Part shown: one piece after another, positions 27,498-38,617 of the stretch
Position numbering within the stretch: position 1 is the stretch's first letter
Layout of the letters: each line of letters begins with the position of its first letter
Assembly: GCA_964476565.1 (NCBI GenBank)
Contig: CAYZBG010000015.1
Location: forward strand, 1-64,000
DNA: 64,000 nt
Source of the DNA: CAMAXB01 sp964476565
Lineage (GTDB): Bacteria; Verrucomicrobiota; Verrucomicrobiia; Opitutales; Opitutaceae
Direction: 5' to 3'
Made by a program: the position numbers and the translations under genes
Notes under the pieces: model-generated
Seen by the model: the letters and a program-made list of their open reading frames with translations, nothing else
What the model was told of the DNA's origin: nothing
Database searches by the model: none

Positions 27498-28370
27498 ATG
27501 TCGCTCTACGAACTCAAGGCAGAGATTCCGTCCGCTGCCGCGGACGCCACGGACGACGTCCTGCTCGAGCTGGGCGTGGAAGGATGGAGCCTCCTGCAGG
27601 ATGTGATCGCCCAGCGGGCGTGGATCGTGGGGATCTTTGGCAGCGAAGCGGAGGGCGAGTCGCGGTGGGCGGAACTGCGGCCCCTGCTGCCGGTGACCCC
27701 GCTCGCCGGCCCGGTGGTGCGGCCGCTGGCCGACGAGGATTGGCGTGACAGTTACAAGGCCCACTTCAAGGCCTGGAGCACCGGACGCATGCACTGGGTG
27801 CCGGTGTGGGAGAAGGCGAGCTATCGCCTGCCGCCCGGGGACGTTGCGCTCTGGCTCGATCCGGGACTGGCCTTCGGCACGGGTAATCACGAAACGACGC
27901 GGTTGTGCTGCGAACGCCTGGTGGCCTACGCGGCCGAGCGCGGTCCGGCCGGAGCGGTGATCGATGCCGGCTGCGGCTCGGGCATTCTGGCCCTCTCGGC
28001 GGTGCGCCTCGGTTTTGCCGATGTGGTGGGTTTCGACAACGACCCCGAGGCGGTGCGCATCGCCGGCGAGAATGCGGCGCTGAACGACCTGCAGGAGAAA
28101 GTCCGGTTCTACGTCGGTGACCTCGTCTCCGGCCTTGCCGGTCGCAAGGCTTCGCTGGTGCTAGCGAATATCCAGGCGGACGTCTTGATGCGGTTTACGA
28201 CGGAGCTTCTGGGGGCGGTGGCGCCTGGTGGCTGGCTGGTGCTCAGCGGCATCCTGGCCCGGGAGCTCGATCAGGTGCGCACGGTCTTTGCTGCCGCCGC
28301 GCCCGGGTGGACGGTCGACACGCGTGTCATGGGTGAGTGGAGCGACGTCGCCTTGGCGAGGCCGACCTAG
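27498..28370 (+). CDS. prmA: Ribosomal protein L11 methyltransferase
   Basis: A 290-residue class I SAM methyltransferase. The N-terminal substrate domain starts MSLYELKAEIPS, with WRDSYKAHFKAWSTG (about 80-95). The SAM domain has LDPGLAFGTGNHETTRLCCE (family signature), VIDAGCGSGILALSAVRLG (motif I) and LVLANIQADVLM (motif IV, NIQA in place of the common NILA). PrmA trimethylates ribosomal protein L11. The chosen ATG at 27498 gives the expected N-terminus. It is convergent with the AmaP-like gene, with no clear terminator in the 60-base gap. Confidence 0.93.
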   Translation: MSLYELKAEIPSAAADATDDVLLELGVEGWSLLQDVIAQRAWIVGIFGSEAEGESRWAELRPLLPVTPLAGPVVRPLADEDWRDSYKAHFKAWSTGRMHWVPVWEKASYRLPPGDVALWLDPGLAFGTGNHETTRLCCERLVAYAAERGPAGAVIDAGCGSGILALSAVRLGFADVVGFDNDPEAVRIAGENAALNDLQEKVRFYVGDLVSGLAGRKASLVLANIQADVLMRFTTELLGAVAPGGWLVLSGILARELDQVRTVFAAAAPGWTVDTRVMGEWSDVALARPT

Positions 28371-28430
28371 GCGGCTTCACCTGTCTCTGATCCAGCGCCT
28401 ACGTTCGTCGGCGGAGTTGGGGGCAACGGG

Positions 28431-28847
28431 TCAGAACCCCTTGTCGGCCGGCACGACGCCGACGACCTCAATCTTGATCGGGCCCACGTCGCCTTTGAGG
28501 CCCAGATTCTGGCGGTAGATGTCGGTGATCTCCTCGTTCAGGTAGCCCTGGATCGCGTCCAGTTTGGCGTCAGGCCGGATCTTGAGCCGAATGTAGGTAT
28601 CGAGCCGGTTGCTGCGCCGCGTAATCACGGCCCGCGCCGAGGCCACTCCGTGCAACTGTTCGCAGCAGGCCTCGACGAGACGATGGAGGGCACGTCGCGA
28701 AATCTGCAGCCGGCCTTTGGCATCCGCCGCCAAGGTGAGCACGGCGGGTTGCCGCAGGAACAGCAGTACGACCAGGAGCGCGAGGCCACCCCACAGGATC
28801 GCGGTTTGGACCGGTGACGACAGGAGGTATTCGGTGACGGTCGACAC
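28431..28847 (-). CDS. AmaP-like membrane-anchored alkaline-shock protein
   Basis: A 138-residue protein with one N-terminal membrane helix (about 14-36, TAILWGGLALLVVLLFL) and a C-terminal domain with GRLQISRRALHRLVEACCEQ and an arginine-rich strand pattern. In Firmicutes, AmaP anchors Asp23 to the membrane. This gene lies 12 bases downstream of the Asp23/Gls24 homologue on the same strand, the same pairing. Function in this phylum is not described to my knowledge; envelope-stress scaffold is inference. Confidence 0.75.
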   Translation of the reverse strand: MSTVTEYLLSSPVQTAILWGGLALLVVLLFLRQPAVLTLAADAKGRLQISRRALHRLVEACCEQLHGVASARAVITRRSNRLDTYIRLKIRPDAKLDAIQGYLNEEITDIYRQNLGLKGDVGPIKIEVVGVVPADKGF

Positions 28848-28859
28848 GGGGCCTCAGGC

Positions 28860-29303
28860 TCAGTCGGTCGCGGGATTCTCCGGCCAAAGATCGTCGTTCT
28901 TGTCCGCCGTCGCTGCGCCGGCGGGCAGGCGGACGCCCTCGATGATGACGTCGACGCGGTCAACGTTCTTGCCCGTCATGGCCATGACCTGGGTGCGAAC
29001 GGCGACCTGAACCTCGTAGGCGGTACGGCCCAGCTCGGAACCGTAGGTGACAACGAGGCGGACCTCGATGGAGTAGGTGTCGTTCTCATCCTCCGACACC
29101 TTCACCCCGCGGTGGTCGGCCTCGCGCTTGGTGAACAGTTCGCCGATGCCATCGACCAAACCCCCGCCTACGCCGGCAACCCCTTTCACCTGCAGGGCCG
29201 CGAGGCGTACGATGCTGGCGATGACCGTGTGGTTGATCTTGATGTCCCCGAGTTCCGGCTGGTCGTCCAGACGGGTGGGGGGATTGAACTCGGGCGCTTG
29301 CAT
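28860..29303 (-). CDS. Asp23/Gls24-family envelope stress protein
   Basis: A 147-residue protein. The family core is DIKINHTVIASIVRLAALQV followed by KGVAGVGGGL and later strands (EVRLVVTYGSELGRTAYEVQ; VRTQVMAMTGKNVDRVDVII). Asp23/Gls24 proteins are abundant membrane-associated proteins tied to envelope and alkaline stress in Gram-positives. The linked AmaP-like gene follows. A divergent methyltransferase start lies 49 bases away, so the promoter must be compact. Confidence 0.88.
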   Translation of the reverse strand: MQAPEFNPPTRLDDQPELGDIKINHTVIASIVRLAALQVKGVAGVGGGLVDGIGELFTKREADHRGVKVSEDENDTYSIEVRLVVTYGSELGRTAYEVQVAVRTQVMAMTGKNVDRVDVIIEGVRLPAGAATADKNDDLWPENPATD

Positions 29304-29352
29304 GGTGATGCGATAAATAAGCTTCGAGGGCGAAACGGTTGCAAGGCTGGGC

Positions 29353-30057
29353 GTGGAAAAACTCCCGGCTGCCGCGGCTGCCGCCGGCGATCAGCAGAGA
29401 ATTGCATTGCCGGCGGCGCTGGCCCGTAGCTACAACGCCTCTCGCGTGCGAACGATCGTGCATTTCCTGCGGGAGCTGAGAAACACGGGCGCCGTGGCAC
29501 CGAGTTCACGGCACTTGGTGGCCGCCGCTGTCTCGCAGCTCAAGAGCCACGTCAGCGCCCACCCGGAGCGCCCGCTGAAGATCCTCGAACTGGGGCCGGG
29601 TACGGGCGTGTTCACGAAGGAGATCATCGCAGCGATGCGGCCGCAGGATCGCCTGGATGTGGTGGAGTTGAGCGAGCGCTTCTTCAGTATCGTCCACAGC
29701 CGGTTTCACGGTGGAAACGTGCGGGTGTTTCACATGGACGTTCTGCAGTACGAAGGTGCGGGCGGTTACGACTTCATTTTTTCGAGCATCCCGTACGAAG
29801 CCCTGCCGGCGGAGATCAGCACGGCCATCTGGCGCAAGAAACAGGCGCTGGCGCGGGCGGACGCCCACATCATCTACTACAAGTACGTGAATCCGACGCC
29901 GTTCCGCAGCAGCTACGAGCGGGAGATGGTGCGACGCCACCTTGTGGGACGCCGCATCATTTGGCGCAACATGCCGCCGGCCCGGCTCTTTACCCTGCGG
30001 CTGGATCGATTCAACCTGCCGGCGACCTCGCGCACCGCGCTGGCGCAGGTGGCTTAG
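29353..30057 (+). CDS. Class I SAM-dependent methyltransferase (phospholipid N-methyltransferase-like)
   Basis: A 234-residue protein from a GTG at 29353. The pattern RTIVHFLRELRNTGAVAPSS is typical of PmtA-like phospholipid or ornithine-lipid N-methyltransferases and some rRNA methyltransferases. SAM motif I is ILELGPGTGVFTKEIIAAM and the acidic post-II motif is LDVVELSERFF. The FIFSSIPYEALP block resembles the catalytic motif. The substrate is uncertain; a membrane lipid is my preferred guess. It is divergent from the Asp23 gene. Confidence 0.7.
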   Translation: MEKLPAAAAAAGDQQRIALPAALARSYNASRVRTIVHFLRELRNTGAVAPSSRHLVAAAVSQLKSHVSAHPERPLKILELGPGTGVFTKEIIAAMRPQDRLDVVELSERFFSIVHSRFHGGNVRVFHMDVLQYEGAGGYDFIFSSIPYEALPAEISTAIWRKKQALARADAHIIYYKYVNPTPFRSSYEREMVRRHLVGRRIIWRNMPPARLFTLRLDRFNLPATSRTALAQVA

Positions 30058-30096
30058 GGTGCGCTGGCCGACGCGGGGCCGCAGAGCATCGCCGCG

Positions 30097-30125
30097 AAAA
30101 AAACGCCCGGCGTTGCGGCCGGGCG
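30097..30125 (-). terminator. Intrinsic terminator of accB-accC
   Basis: An 8-bp GC stem, CGCCCGGC (30104-30111) and GCCGGGCG (30118-30125), with a 6-base loop. Read on the minus strand it is followed by seven T (plus-strand A run 30097-30103). It lies 7 bases after the accC stop. Confidence 0.88.
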
Positions 30126-30131
30126 AGGTGA

Positions 30132-31496
<1,365 letters not shown>

Positions 31497-31593
31497 CGGA
31501 ATAAAGACGATTAAACCGCCGACCCTCGCCAAGTTGCGTCAGCAAAGGCTGACGGCGCGGGACGAGGGGAGGCGGTCTGGGAGGAGGGGGAAC

Positions 31594-32091
31594 TTAAGCT
31601 TGTTTAACCTTGAAGAGGCGCTGGCCGTATTCGACCGGCTGACCGTTTTCCACGAGGATCTCGACGATGGTGCCTTTGGTTTCGGCCTGGATCTCGTTCA
31701 TGATCTTCATGGCCTCGATGATGCACACCACCGTGTTCTCGACGACCTTGGCGCCCGGATCCACGAAGGACTTACTTTCGGGCGAGCTGGCGCGGTAGAA
31801 GGTGCCGACCATGGGCGACTTGATGTACGTCACACCGGCTTCATCGGCCGCAGCGGCCGGGGTGAGCGAAACGGCGGGCGCGGGCGCAGCGGGCGCGGCG
31901 GGTGCCGGAGCAGCAGCCTCCGACGGGGCAGGGAACGGCGGGTTGGAGGAGCGACCCGTAGAGGTCACGACCGGGAGACCGTTCAGGCCGCGGCGAATCT
32001 TGAGCTTGAAGCCCTCTTCCTCGACCGCGAATTCGGTCAAATCGGAGCGCTTCATGAGATCGATGATCTGCTTGATTTGTTTGAGGTCCAA
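31594..32091 (-). CDS. accB: Acetyl-CoA carboxylase biotin carboxyl carrier protein
   Basis: A 165-residue carrier. The N-terminal helix MDLKQIKQIIDLMKRSDLTE is followed by an Ala/Pro-rich flexible linker (about 50-80) and the biotinyl domain. The biotinylated lysine is K129 in EAMKIMNE, and the thumb region is in YIKSPMVGTFYR. It is the first gene of the minus-strand accB-accC operon; the upstream 414-base region is discussed separately. Confidence 0.97.
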   Translation of the reverse strand: MDLKQIKQIIDLMKRSDLTEFAVEEEGFKLKIRRGLNGLPVVTSTGRSSNPPFPAPSEAAAPAPAAPAAPAPAVSLTPAAAADEAGVTYIKSPMVGTFYRASSPESKSFVDPGAKVVENTVVCIIEAMKIMNEIQAETKGTIVEILVENGQPVEYGQRLFKVKQA

Positions 32092-32505
32092 ACGTGGTCC
32101 TTGGTTGAGTTAGCTGCGGGACGGAAGTTAGTGACGTTTCCGGGAGGGTCGTTCAAAAGTAATCCCGGAAGCACTGCAATCCCTGAATTTTCGTCAATTT
32201 TGTAAAAACCGCCGGAAATGCCCTGGAATTGCTCAAAATAGGCCCAAAATCGCCCAAAACAGGCCCCTTTTAGGGGGTCTCGACTGGGGTGAGAATCGGT
32301 CTGGAACGGCCTTTTTGACAAGGTTGCGGCGGGTCGATGGGCGTCGGCGTCCCGCCCGGTCGAGGCCGTGCCGGCCCTCTCCGGAGGTTCCGAGCCCCCT
32401 GGGCCGGAGGCGGTCGGAATGGCGGGGTAAGGCGCCGCGGATTGCGTTTTGCGGGTGTGGCGTCGGCGGGCTTGCGGCGCCGGCGGCGCGGCGTTGAGTG
32501 AAGCC
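32092..32505. other. Regulatory region between accB and ettA
   Basis: The 414 bases between divergent starts hold no gene. The half near accB (about 32160-32275) is AT-rich relative to surroundings and contains three near-tandem units at 10-11-base spacing: GCTCAAAATAG (32231), GCCCAAAATC (32242) and GCCCAAAACAG (32252). They are followed by a small hairpin CCCCT-TTT-AGGGG (32264-32276). A perfect -35 box TTGACA (32315-32320) points toward ettA but has no good -10 at 17-18 bases. The half near ettA is simple GC-rich sequence. Confidence 0.5.
32231..32262. repeat. Three phased GCYCAAAAYMG repeats upstream of accB
   Basis: GCTCAAAATAG, GCCCAAAATC and GCCCAAAACAG follow each other without gaps, each 10-11 bases, so they present the same face of the helix. 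This is the look of cooperative binding sites or of an A-tract bend. Position is about 140-170 bases before the accB start. Confidence 0.5.
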
Positions 32506-34191
<1,686 letters not shown>

Positions 34192-34252
34192 GGGTGGGGC
34201 GGCCGGCTGGGTTGCGCAGGGAATATTCCTGTGCAGCCTGTTTCCCATTGTG

Positions 34253-34861
34253 ATGAAACCCTATCTTTCCGCCGCCTTGGCGGTCGCCTGCCTGCTTTTT
34301 CCCATGACCTCTTCCGCCGCGTCCTCCCGCACCGCCTCGCTGGTCGTTGGCGGTGGTTGCTTTTGGTGCACCGAAGCCGCCTATGAATTGATTCCGGGAG
34401 TCAAGGCCGTGGTCAGTGGCTATGCCGGCGGCTCGGTCGTGAATCCGACTTACCAGCAGATCACCACCGGCCGGACGGGCCACGCAGAGGTCATCCGCAT
34501 CGATTACGATCCGGAGAAGGTCTCACTGGAAACCCTCCTCGACTTCTTCTGGGACGTGCACGACCCGACCACCTTGAACCGGCAGGGCGCCGACGAGGGC
34601 CCGCAGTACCGGTCGATCATCCTCTATGCGGACGAGACCCAGAAGGCCGCAGCCGAGGCGTCGCGTGCGAAGGCGAACCCGGCGTGGGGTGGGAAGATCG
34701 TGACCGAGATCGTGCCCCTGAAAGTCTTCTACGAGGCCGAAGAGTATCACCAGGACTACTACAAGAAGAACCCTAGCGCCGGCTATTGCCGCGTGGTGAT
34801 CAAGCCGAAGCTCGACAAGCTCAAGCAGTCTCCGACCGTGAAGGGCAAGCCGACGTCCTGA
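34253..34861 (+). CDS. msrA: Secreted peptide methionine sulfoxide reductase A
   Basis: A 202-residue MsrA with an N-terminal signal peptide (MKPYLSAALAVACLLFPMTS), so it likely repairs methionine sulfoxide in the periplasm. The catalytic motif is GGGCFWCTEAAYE (nucleophilic Cys36). Conserved blocks are VSGYAGGSVVNPTYQQITTG, GHAEVIRIDYDP, FFWDVHDPTTLNRQGADEGP and YRSIILY. A recycling cysteine lies in SAGYCRVV. The C-terminal tail is short, lysine-rich and not needed. Confidence 0.95.
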   Translation: MKPYLSAALAVACLLFPMTSSAASSRTASLVVGGGCFWCTEAAYELIPGVKAVVSGYAGGSVVNPTYQQITTGRTGHAEVIRIDYDPEKVSLETLLDFFWDVHDPTTLNRQGADEGPQYRSIILYADETQKAAAEASRAKANPAWGGKIVTEIVPLKVFYEAEEYHQDYYKKNPSAGYCRVVIKPKLDKLKQSPTVKGKPTS

Positions 34862-34997
34862 GCCTACCCACGCGCGGCGTCGGTCCCGGGATCTGCGCCG
34901 CACGTCGCAAGCGATTTTCGGGTGGCCATGGGGCCCGTGGGTTGGAAGAAAGGCGGGGCAGGCCGGTTCATCCTGCGAACCGCCCCTGTTCCCCTCC

Positions 34998-36680
34998 ATG
35001 TTGAGCTGCCTTCGTCCGCGCCCGAACCGTTTCTTGCGTCGTTTCGCTCCGCTCGTCGCGGCGCTGGTATCATCGATACCGATGCCGGCGGCTGGCGATC
35101 CGGTCGTTGAGCTGCCGACCTACACCGTCTCGGAGACGATGGTCCTGCCGCCGCCGGAGTCGTGGCGCTACGCTGAGGTTCCGGGCTACGAAATTCTGTC
35201 GTCCCTGTCGGAGCGTGAAACCCGGCGGTTTGTGCGGGACTTTCAACTGCTGCAGCAGGCCATCGCGGTGGTCTGGCCGGCGTTGTTTTCCGGACGCGAG
35301 GCACCGCCGTCGATGATCATTCTCAGCCGGCGCGAGGCGGAGTTCCACTCCTTTGTACCGACCGCGTTGCGCGGCGATGCGGGCTTTTCGACGAGCGTCT
35401 TTGTGCAGGACGAGGAACGGTCGGGCATCGTGGTTGATTTCGTGCGCACGCGGCCGGGAGACGGCACGGTGGCCGCCGGGGGCTCGGACGACGAGTTCGT
35501 GCCTGGCGGTGAGCTCATCGAGGTGAATGACCCGTACCGGGAGTTCTGTTTTCAGTATTTCCGCACCATGATCCGCCGCTCGGCCCCGAACGCGCCGCGT
35601 TGGTTGGAGGAGGGATTGGTGCGGGTGCTGGGCTCGGTCGATTTTTCGAAACGCATGGTCGAGATCGGGCGGGTCGATCCCACGGACGAATACGATTTCA
35701 CCGCGGTGTTGAAGTCCAACGCGGTGCCACCCTTCGCCTCGCTCTTCACGGTGGATCGAGACACCCGGGCCCTGCCGCGGAACTATCAGACGCTCTGTCA
35801 CGCCTTCGTGCACCTCTGCCTGTACGGCGAAGGACGGAAGTTCCAGGAACCGTTCCGCCGCCTGGTCGACGCAGCCCTGCGCGGACCGATCGACGAAGCC
35901 ACCTTCCGGAAGATCTTTGGCATGGATTATCGGAGGATGGAGTACGTCATCCGGAGCTACGCCCAGTTCACCTACTATCAGCATCCCCAGTTTCGGGCGA
36001 AACGCGGTACGGCCGGCTTTGCGGAGCCGCCGCCGTTCGAGTTGCGGGATGCGACACAGGCGGAGGTCGGACGGATCAAGGGAGAAATCTACCGGCTGGC
36101 CGGTCATGCCGACCGCGCCTACCTTGCCTTGATCGCCCCGTATGTGCGCGGGGAACGGGATGCCCGGTTGCTCGCGTCGCTGGGGCTGAACGAACGTTCA
36201 CGCGGCGAGCACGCCCGCGCCCGGAAGTTCCTCGAGGCGGCGGCCCTCGCCGGCGTGGAGCGGCCGAGGGCGTGGCTGGAACTGGCGCGACTGCGATTGG
36301 AAGAAGCCCGCGCGCAACCTGCGAGCGGCGATGGCCGCCTCGGCATCGATCAGGTTGATGCGATCGTGGCGGCGCTGATGCGCGCCCGCGCCCAGCGTCC
36401 GCCGTTACCCGACGTGTACGAGGAACTGGCCGGAGTATGGGCCCGGTCGGCGCGCCCGCCGGATGCCGAAGCGCTCGCCGTCATCTACGAAGGGGCGATC
36501 ACGTTTCCCGGTCGGCAACGGTTGCTCTACCTCGCCGCCTCGCTGGCCACCGAATACGGCCGGCTGCAGGATGCCCGGCCCTTGGTCGATCATGGCTTGA
36601 ACCACGCCCGGCCCGATGTCCGGCCGCACTTTGTGGCGTTGGACGAGCGCCTCCGTGCCCGGTCGTTGCGCACGCCGTGA
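34998..36680 (+). CDS. Secreted protein of unknown function, decayed-metallopeptidase-like with repeats
   Basis: A 560-residue protein I do not recognise beyond a family seen in Opitutaceae. A signal peptide (about 1-33) is followed by VELPTYTVSETMVLPPPESW and VPGYEILSSLSERETRRFVR. The block PNAPRWLEEGLVRVLG (197-212) looks like the PxWxxEGL segment that follows the zinc motif of gluzincin peptidases, yet the preceding positions (179-192, PYREFCFQYFRTMI) have no HExxH. A later HAFVH (268-272) has Ala in place of the catalytic Glu. The C-terminal third is helical and TPR-like (SRGEHARARKFLEAAALAGV). I infer a non-catalytic binding role. Its stop overlaps the glycosyltransferase start (GTGA). 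Confidence 0.6.
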   Translation: MLSCLRPRPNRFLRRFAPLVAALVSSIPMPAAGDPVVELPTYTVSETMVLPPPESWRYAEVPGYEILSSLSERETRRFVRDFQLLQQAIAVVWPALFSGREAPPSMIILSRREAEFHSFVPTALRGDAGFSTSVFVQDEERSGIVVDFVRTRPGDGTVAAGGSDDEFVPGGELIEVNDPYREFCFQYFRTMIRRSAPNAPRWLEEGLVRVLGSVDFSKRMVEIGRVDPTDEYDFTAVLKSNAVPPFASLFTVDRDTRALPRNYQTLCHAFVHLCLYGEGRKFQEPFRRLVDAALRGPIDEATFRKIFGMDYRRMEYVIRSYAQFTYYQHPQFRAKRGTAGFAEPPPFELRDATQAEVGRIKGEIYRLAGHADRAYLALIAPYVRGERDARLLASLGLNERSRGEHARARKFLEAAALAGVERPRAWLELARLRLEEARAQPASGDGRLGIDQVDAIVAALMRARAQRPPLPDVYEELAGVWARSARPPDAEALAVIYEGAITFPGRQRLLYLAASLATEYGRLQDARPLVDHGLNHARPDVRPHFVALDERLRARSLRTP

Positions 36681-37702
36681 GGGCGACGCTGCCGCCTCCG
36701 ATCTCGGTGCTGATGCCGGTGCGCAACGCGGCCGCTACCTTGCCGCGCGCATTGGCGAGCCTGAGCGCGCAGACCCGGACCGATTGGGAGGCGGTGATCG
36801 TGGACGACGGCTCCACCGACGACACGGCGGCTGTGCTTGCGGCGTGGGCGCGGCGTGATCCTCGGTTCCGCATCGTGCGTCAGGACGCGCGGGGTATCGT
36901 GGCGGCGCTGAACGCCGGCCTGGCCGAGGCGCGCGGTCGGTGGGTGGCACGTCTCGATGCAGATGACGAAGCGCTGCCGGCGCGGCTCGCGTTGCAGAGC
37001 GCGGCCTTGGAGGGCGACTCCGGCCTTGGGGTGGTCAGTGGCCGCGTGCTCTACGGCGGTGAGGCCGGACGGCACCGGGGCTACGCCCTGCATGTCGCAT
37101 GGTTGAACGAGGTGACCACCGAGGAAGCGATCCGCCTCAACCGTTTCATCGAGGCCCCGCTGGCGCATCCCAGTGTGATGTTTCGCCGTGAGCTTGTGCA
37201 CTCCTTGGGCGGCTATCGCGACGGTGATTTTCCGGAAGACTACGAGCTCTGGCTGCGCTGGGCGGAAGCGGGTGTCCGCATGGCCAAGGTGCCGGAGGCG
37301 GTGCTGCGGTGGCACGACCTGCCGGACCGCTTGTCGCGGACGGATCCGCGCTATCGTCCCGCTGCCTTCTATCGTCTCAAGGCCGCCTACCTCGCCCGCG
37401 AACTCGCGCGGATCGCGTCCGGGCGCGACGTGTGGGTGTGCGGCGCGGGCCGGCCCACCCGGCGACGCGCGGCTTTTCTCGAGGAACACGGGGTCAAGAT
37501 CACCGGCTTTGTGGATGTGGATCCCCGCAAGATTGGCGGACAAATCCGCGGCCGGCCGGTCGTCGCTCCGGAGGCGCTGCCCCCGTGCGACCGGACGTTT
37601 GCGCTCGGCTATGTCGGGACGCGCGGCGCGCGCGAGGCGATGCGCGCGATGTTCGCCGCCCAAGGGCGGGTGGAGGGGCGGGATTATCTCATGGCCGCCT
37701 GA
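36677..37702 (+). CDS. GT2 glycosyltransferase fused to a Rossmann-like domain
   Basis: A 341-residue protein started by GTG at 36677, overlapping the previous stop by four bases. The GT-A fold domain (about 8-230) has PPISVLMPVRNAAATLPRAL, AVIVDDGSTDDTAAVLAAW, the DxD-type LDADDEALPARL and FPEDYELWLRWAEAG (ED catalytic motif). A C-terminal segment (about 250-341) reads VWVCGAGRPTRRRAAFLEEH then ITGFVDVDPRKIGG, resembling PglD-type N-terminal nucleotide-binding domains. Fusions of this kind occur in cell-envelope glycan synthesis. Acceptor and donor are unknown. Confidence 0.8.
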   Translation: MRATLPPPISVLMPVRNAAATLPRALASLSAQTRTDWEAVIVDDGSTDDTAAVLAAWARRDPRFRIVRQDARGIVAALNAGLAEARGRWVARLDADDEALPARLALQSAALEGDSGLGVVSGRVLYGGEAGRHRGYALHVAWLNEVTTEEAIRLNRFIEAPLAHPSVMFRRELVHSLGGYRDGDFPEDYELWLRWAEAGVRMAKVPEAVLRWHDLPDRLSRTDPRYRPAAFYRLKAAYLARELARIASGRDVWVCGAGRPTRRRAAFLEEHGVKITGFVDVDPRKIGGQIRGRPVVAPEALPPCDRTFALGYVGTRGAREAMRAMFAAQGRVEGRDYLMAA

Positions 37703-37765
37703 TGGCCGAGCCGGAAAGCCCTGCCGGCATTCGACAGCGGCCCGGGCAGCGATTTACTGGATGGC

Positions 37766-38566
37766 ATGGCAGAATCCGAACCTGTGAATCCCGCCGATGC
37801 CGGCATCGAGGTGCAGACGTACTTTGTGCGCCACCGTAATGCCCTCGTCGCGCGGGCCGCGCTCTCCGACCTGTACGTCGATTATTACCTGCATTTGTCC
37901 GAGCATCGGATCCGGCCCGAGCCGGCTCATGACGAGCTCTTCAAGCGTGCGCTGGCGGCGTTCGTCCTGCACCAGGTGAGCCGGCCGTGGAACGAGCTGA
38001 CGGCGTGGACGCTCAATTTTCAGGAGCCGCTGGTGAACGTTTTCCTGACGGGCGACAACGAGACCGGCGCCGTGACGGGACGGGTCTTCGCCGAGAATGT
38101 GAAGGTCATGCCGGAGAATCTGTTCTTCTCGGATGTGGTCGTGCCGCGTCAGCCCAAGCGCCGCAGCGCCGTACCCTTCCAAGGGGCCGACCCGCTGGCC
38201 GCGTTGGAAACATTCTACGCCCAGAGCGAGCAACGACTGGGCCGGGCCTTCGACTTGGGCGGGGAGCGGTTCGTGCTGGTCGTCGAGCACCCGGATTGCG
38301 ATCTCGCCTGGCTGCGGGGCCTCACTGCGGACGACGTTGCCACCCTCGACGAGACGGAGACCCTTTCCCTACTCGAGAAGCGCATCTACCGCTGGCACTG
38401 CGGCTGCAATCAGGCCCGGATGCTCCAGGTGCTGGCGCCGAGCTTCAAGGCCGACCCGGAGCATCTGTTTGGCGGAGAGGAGACGATCGAGATCCGCTGT
38501 CCCCGGTGCGGTGCGCGGCATGCCGTGACCCGGGAAGCGCTCGAGGCGGAGGCGGCCCGCGGCTGA
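37766..38566 (+). CDS. Hsp33-like redox-regulated chaperone
   Basis: A 266-residue cytoplasmic protein. The C-terminal zinc centre is CxC (C212 and C214 in WHCGCNQARM) then CxxC (C245 and C248 in IRCPRCGARH), with 30 residues between pairs, the spacing of Hsp33, whose oxidation releases zinc and activates holdase function. The N-terminal 180 residues fit the Hsp33 fold only loosely, so this is a divergent member. It starts 63 bases behind the glycosyltransferase. An alternative start at GTG further upstream seems unnecessary. Confidence 0.75.
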   Translation: MAESEPVNPADAGIEVQTYFVRHRNALVARAALSDLYVDYYLHLSEHRIRPEPAHDELFKRALAAFVLHQVSRPWNELTAWTLNFQEPLVNVFLTGDNETGAVTGRVFAENVKVMPENLFFSDVVVPRQPKRRSAVPFQGADPLAALETFYAQSEQRLGRAFDLGGERFVLVVEHPDCDLAWLRGLTADDVATLDETETLSLLEKRIYRWHCGCNQARMLQVLAPSFKADPEHLFGGEETIEIRCPRCGARHAVTREALEAEAARG

Positions 38567-38617
38567 GTCCGGATTTTCGTTTGCGACGCGCCCGGGCCGG
38601 CGGTACTCGGTTGCCGC

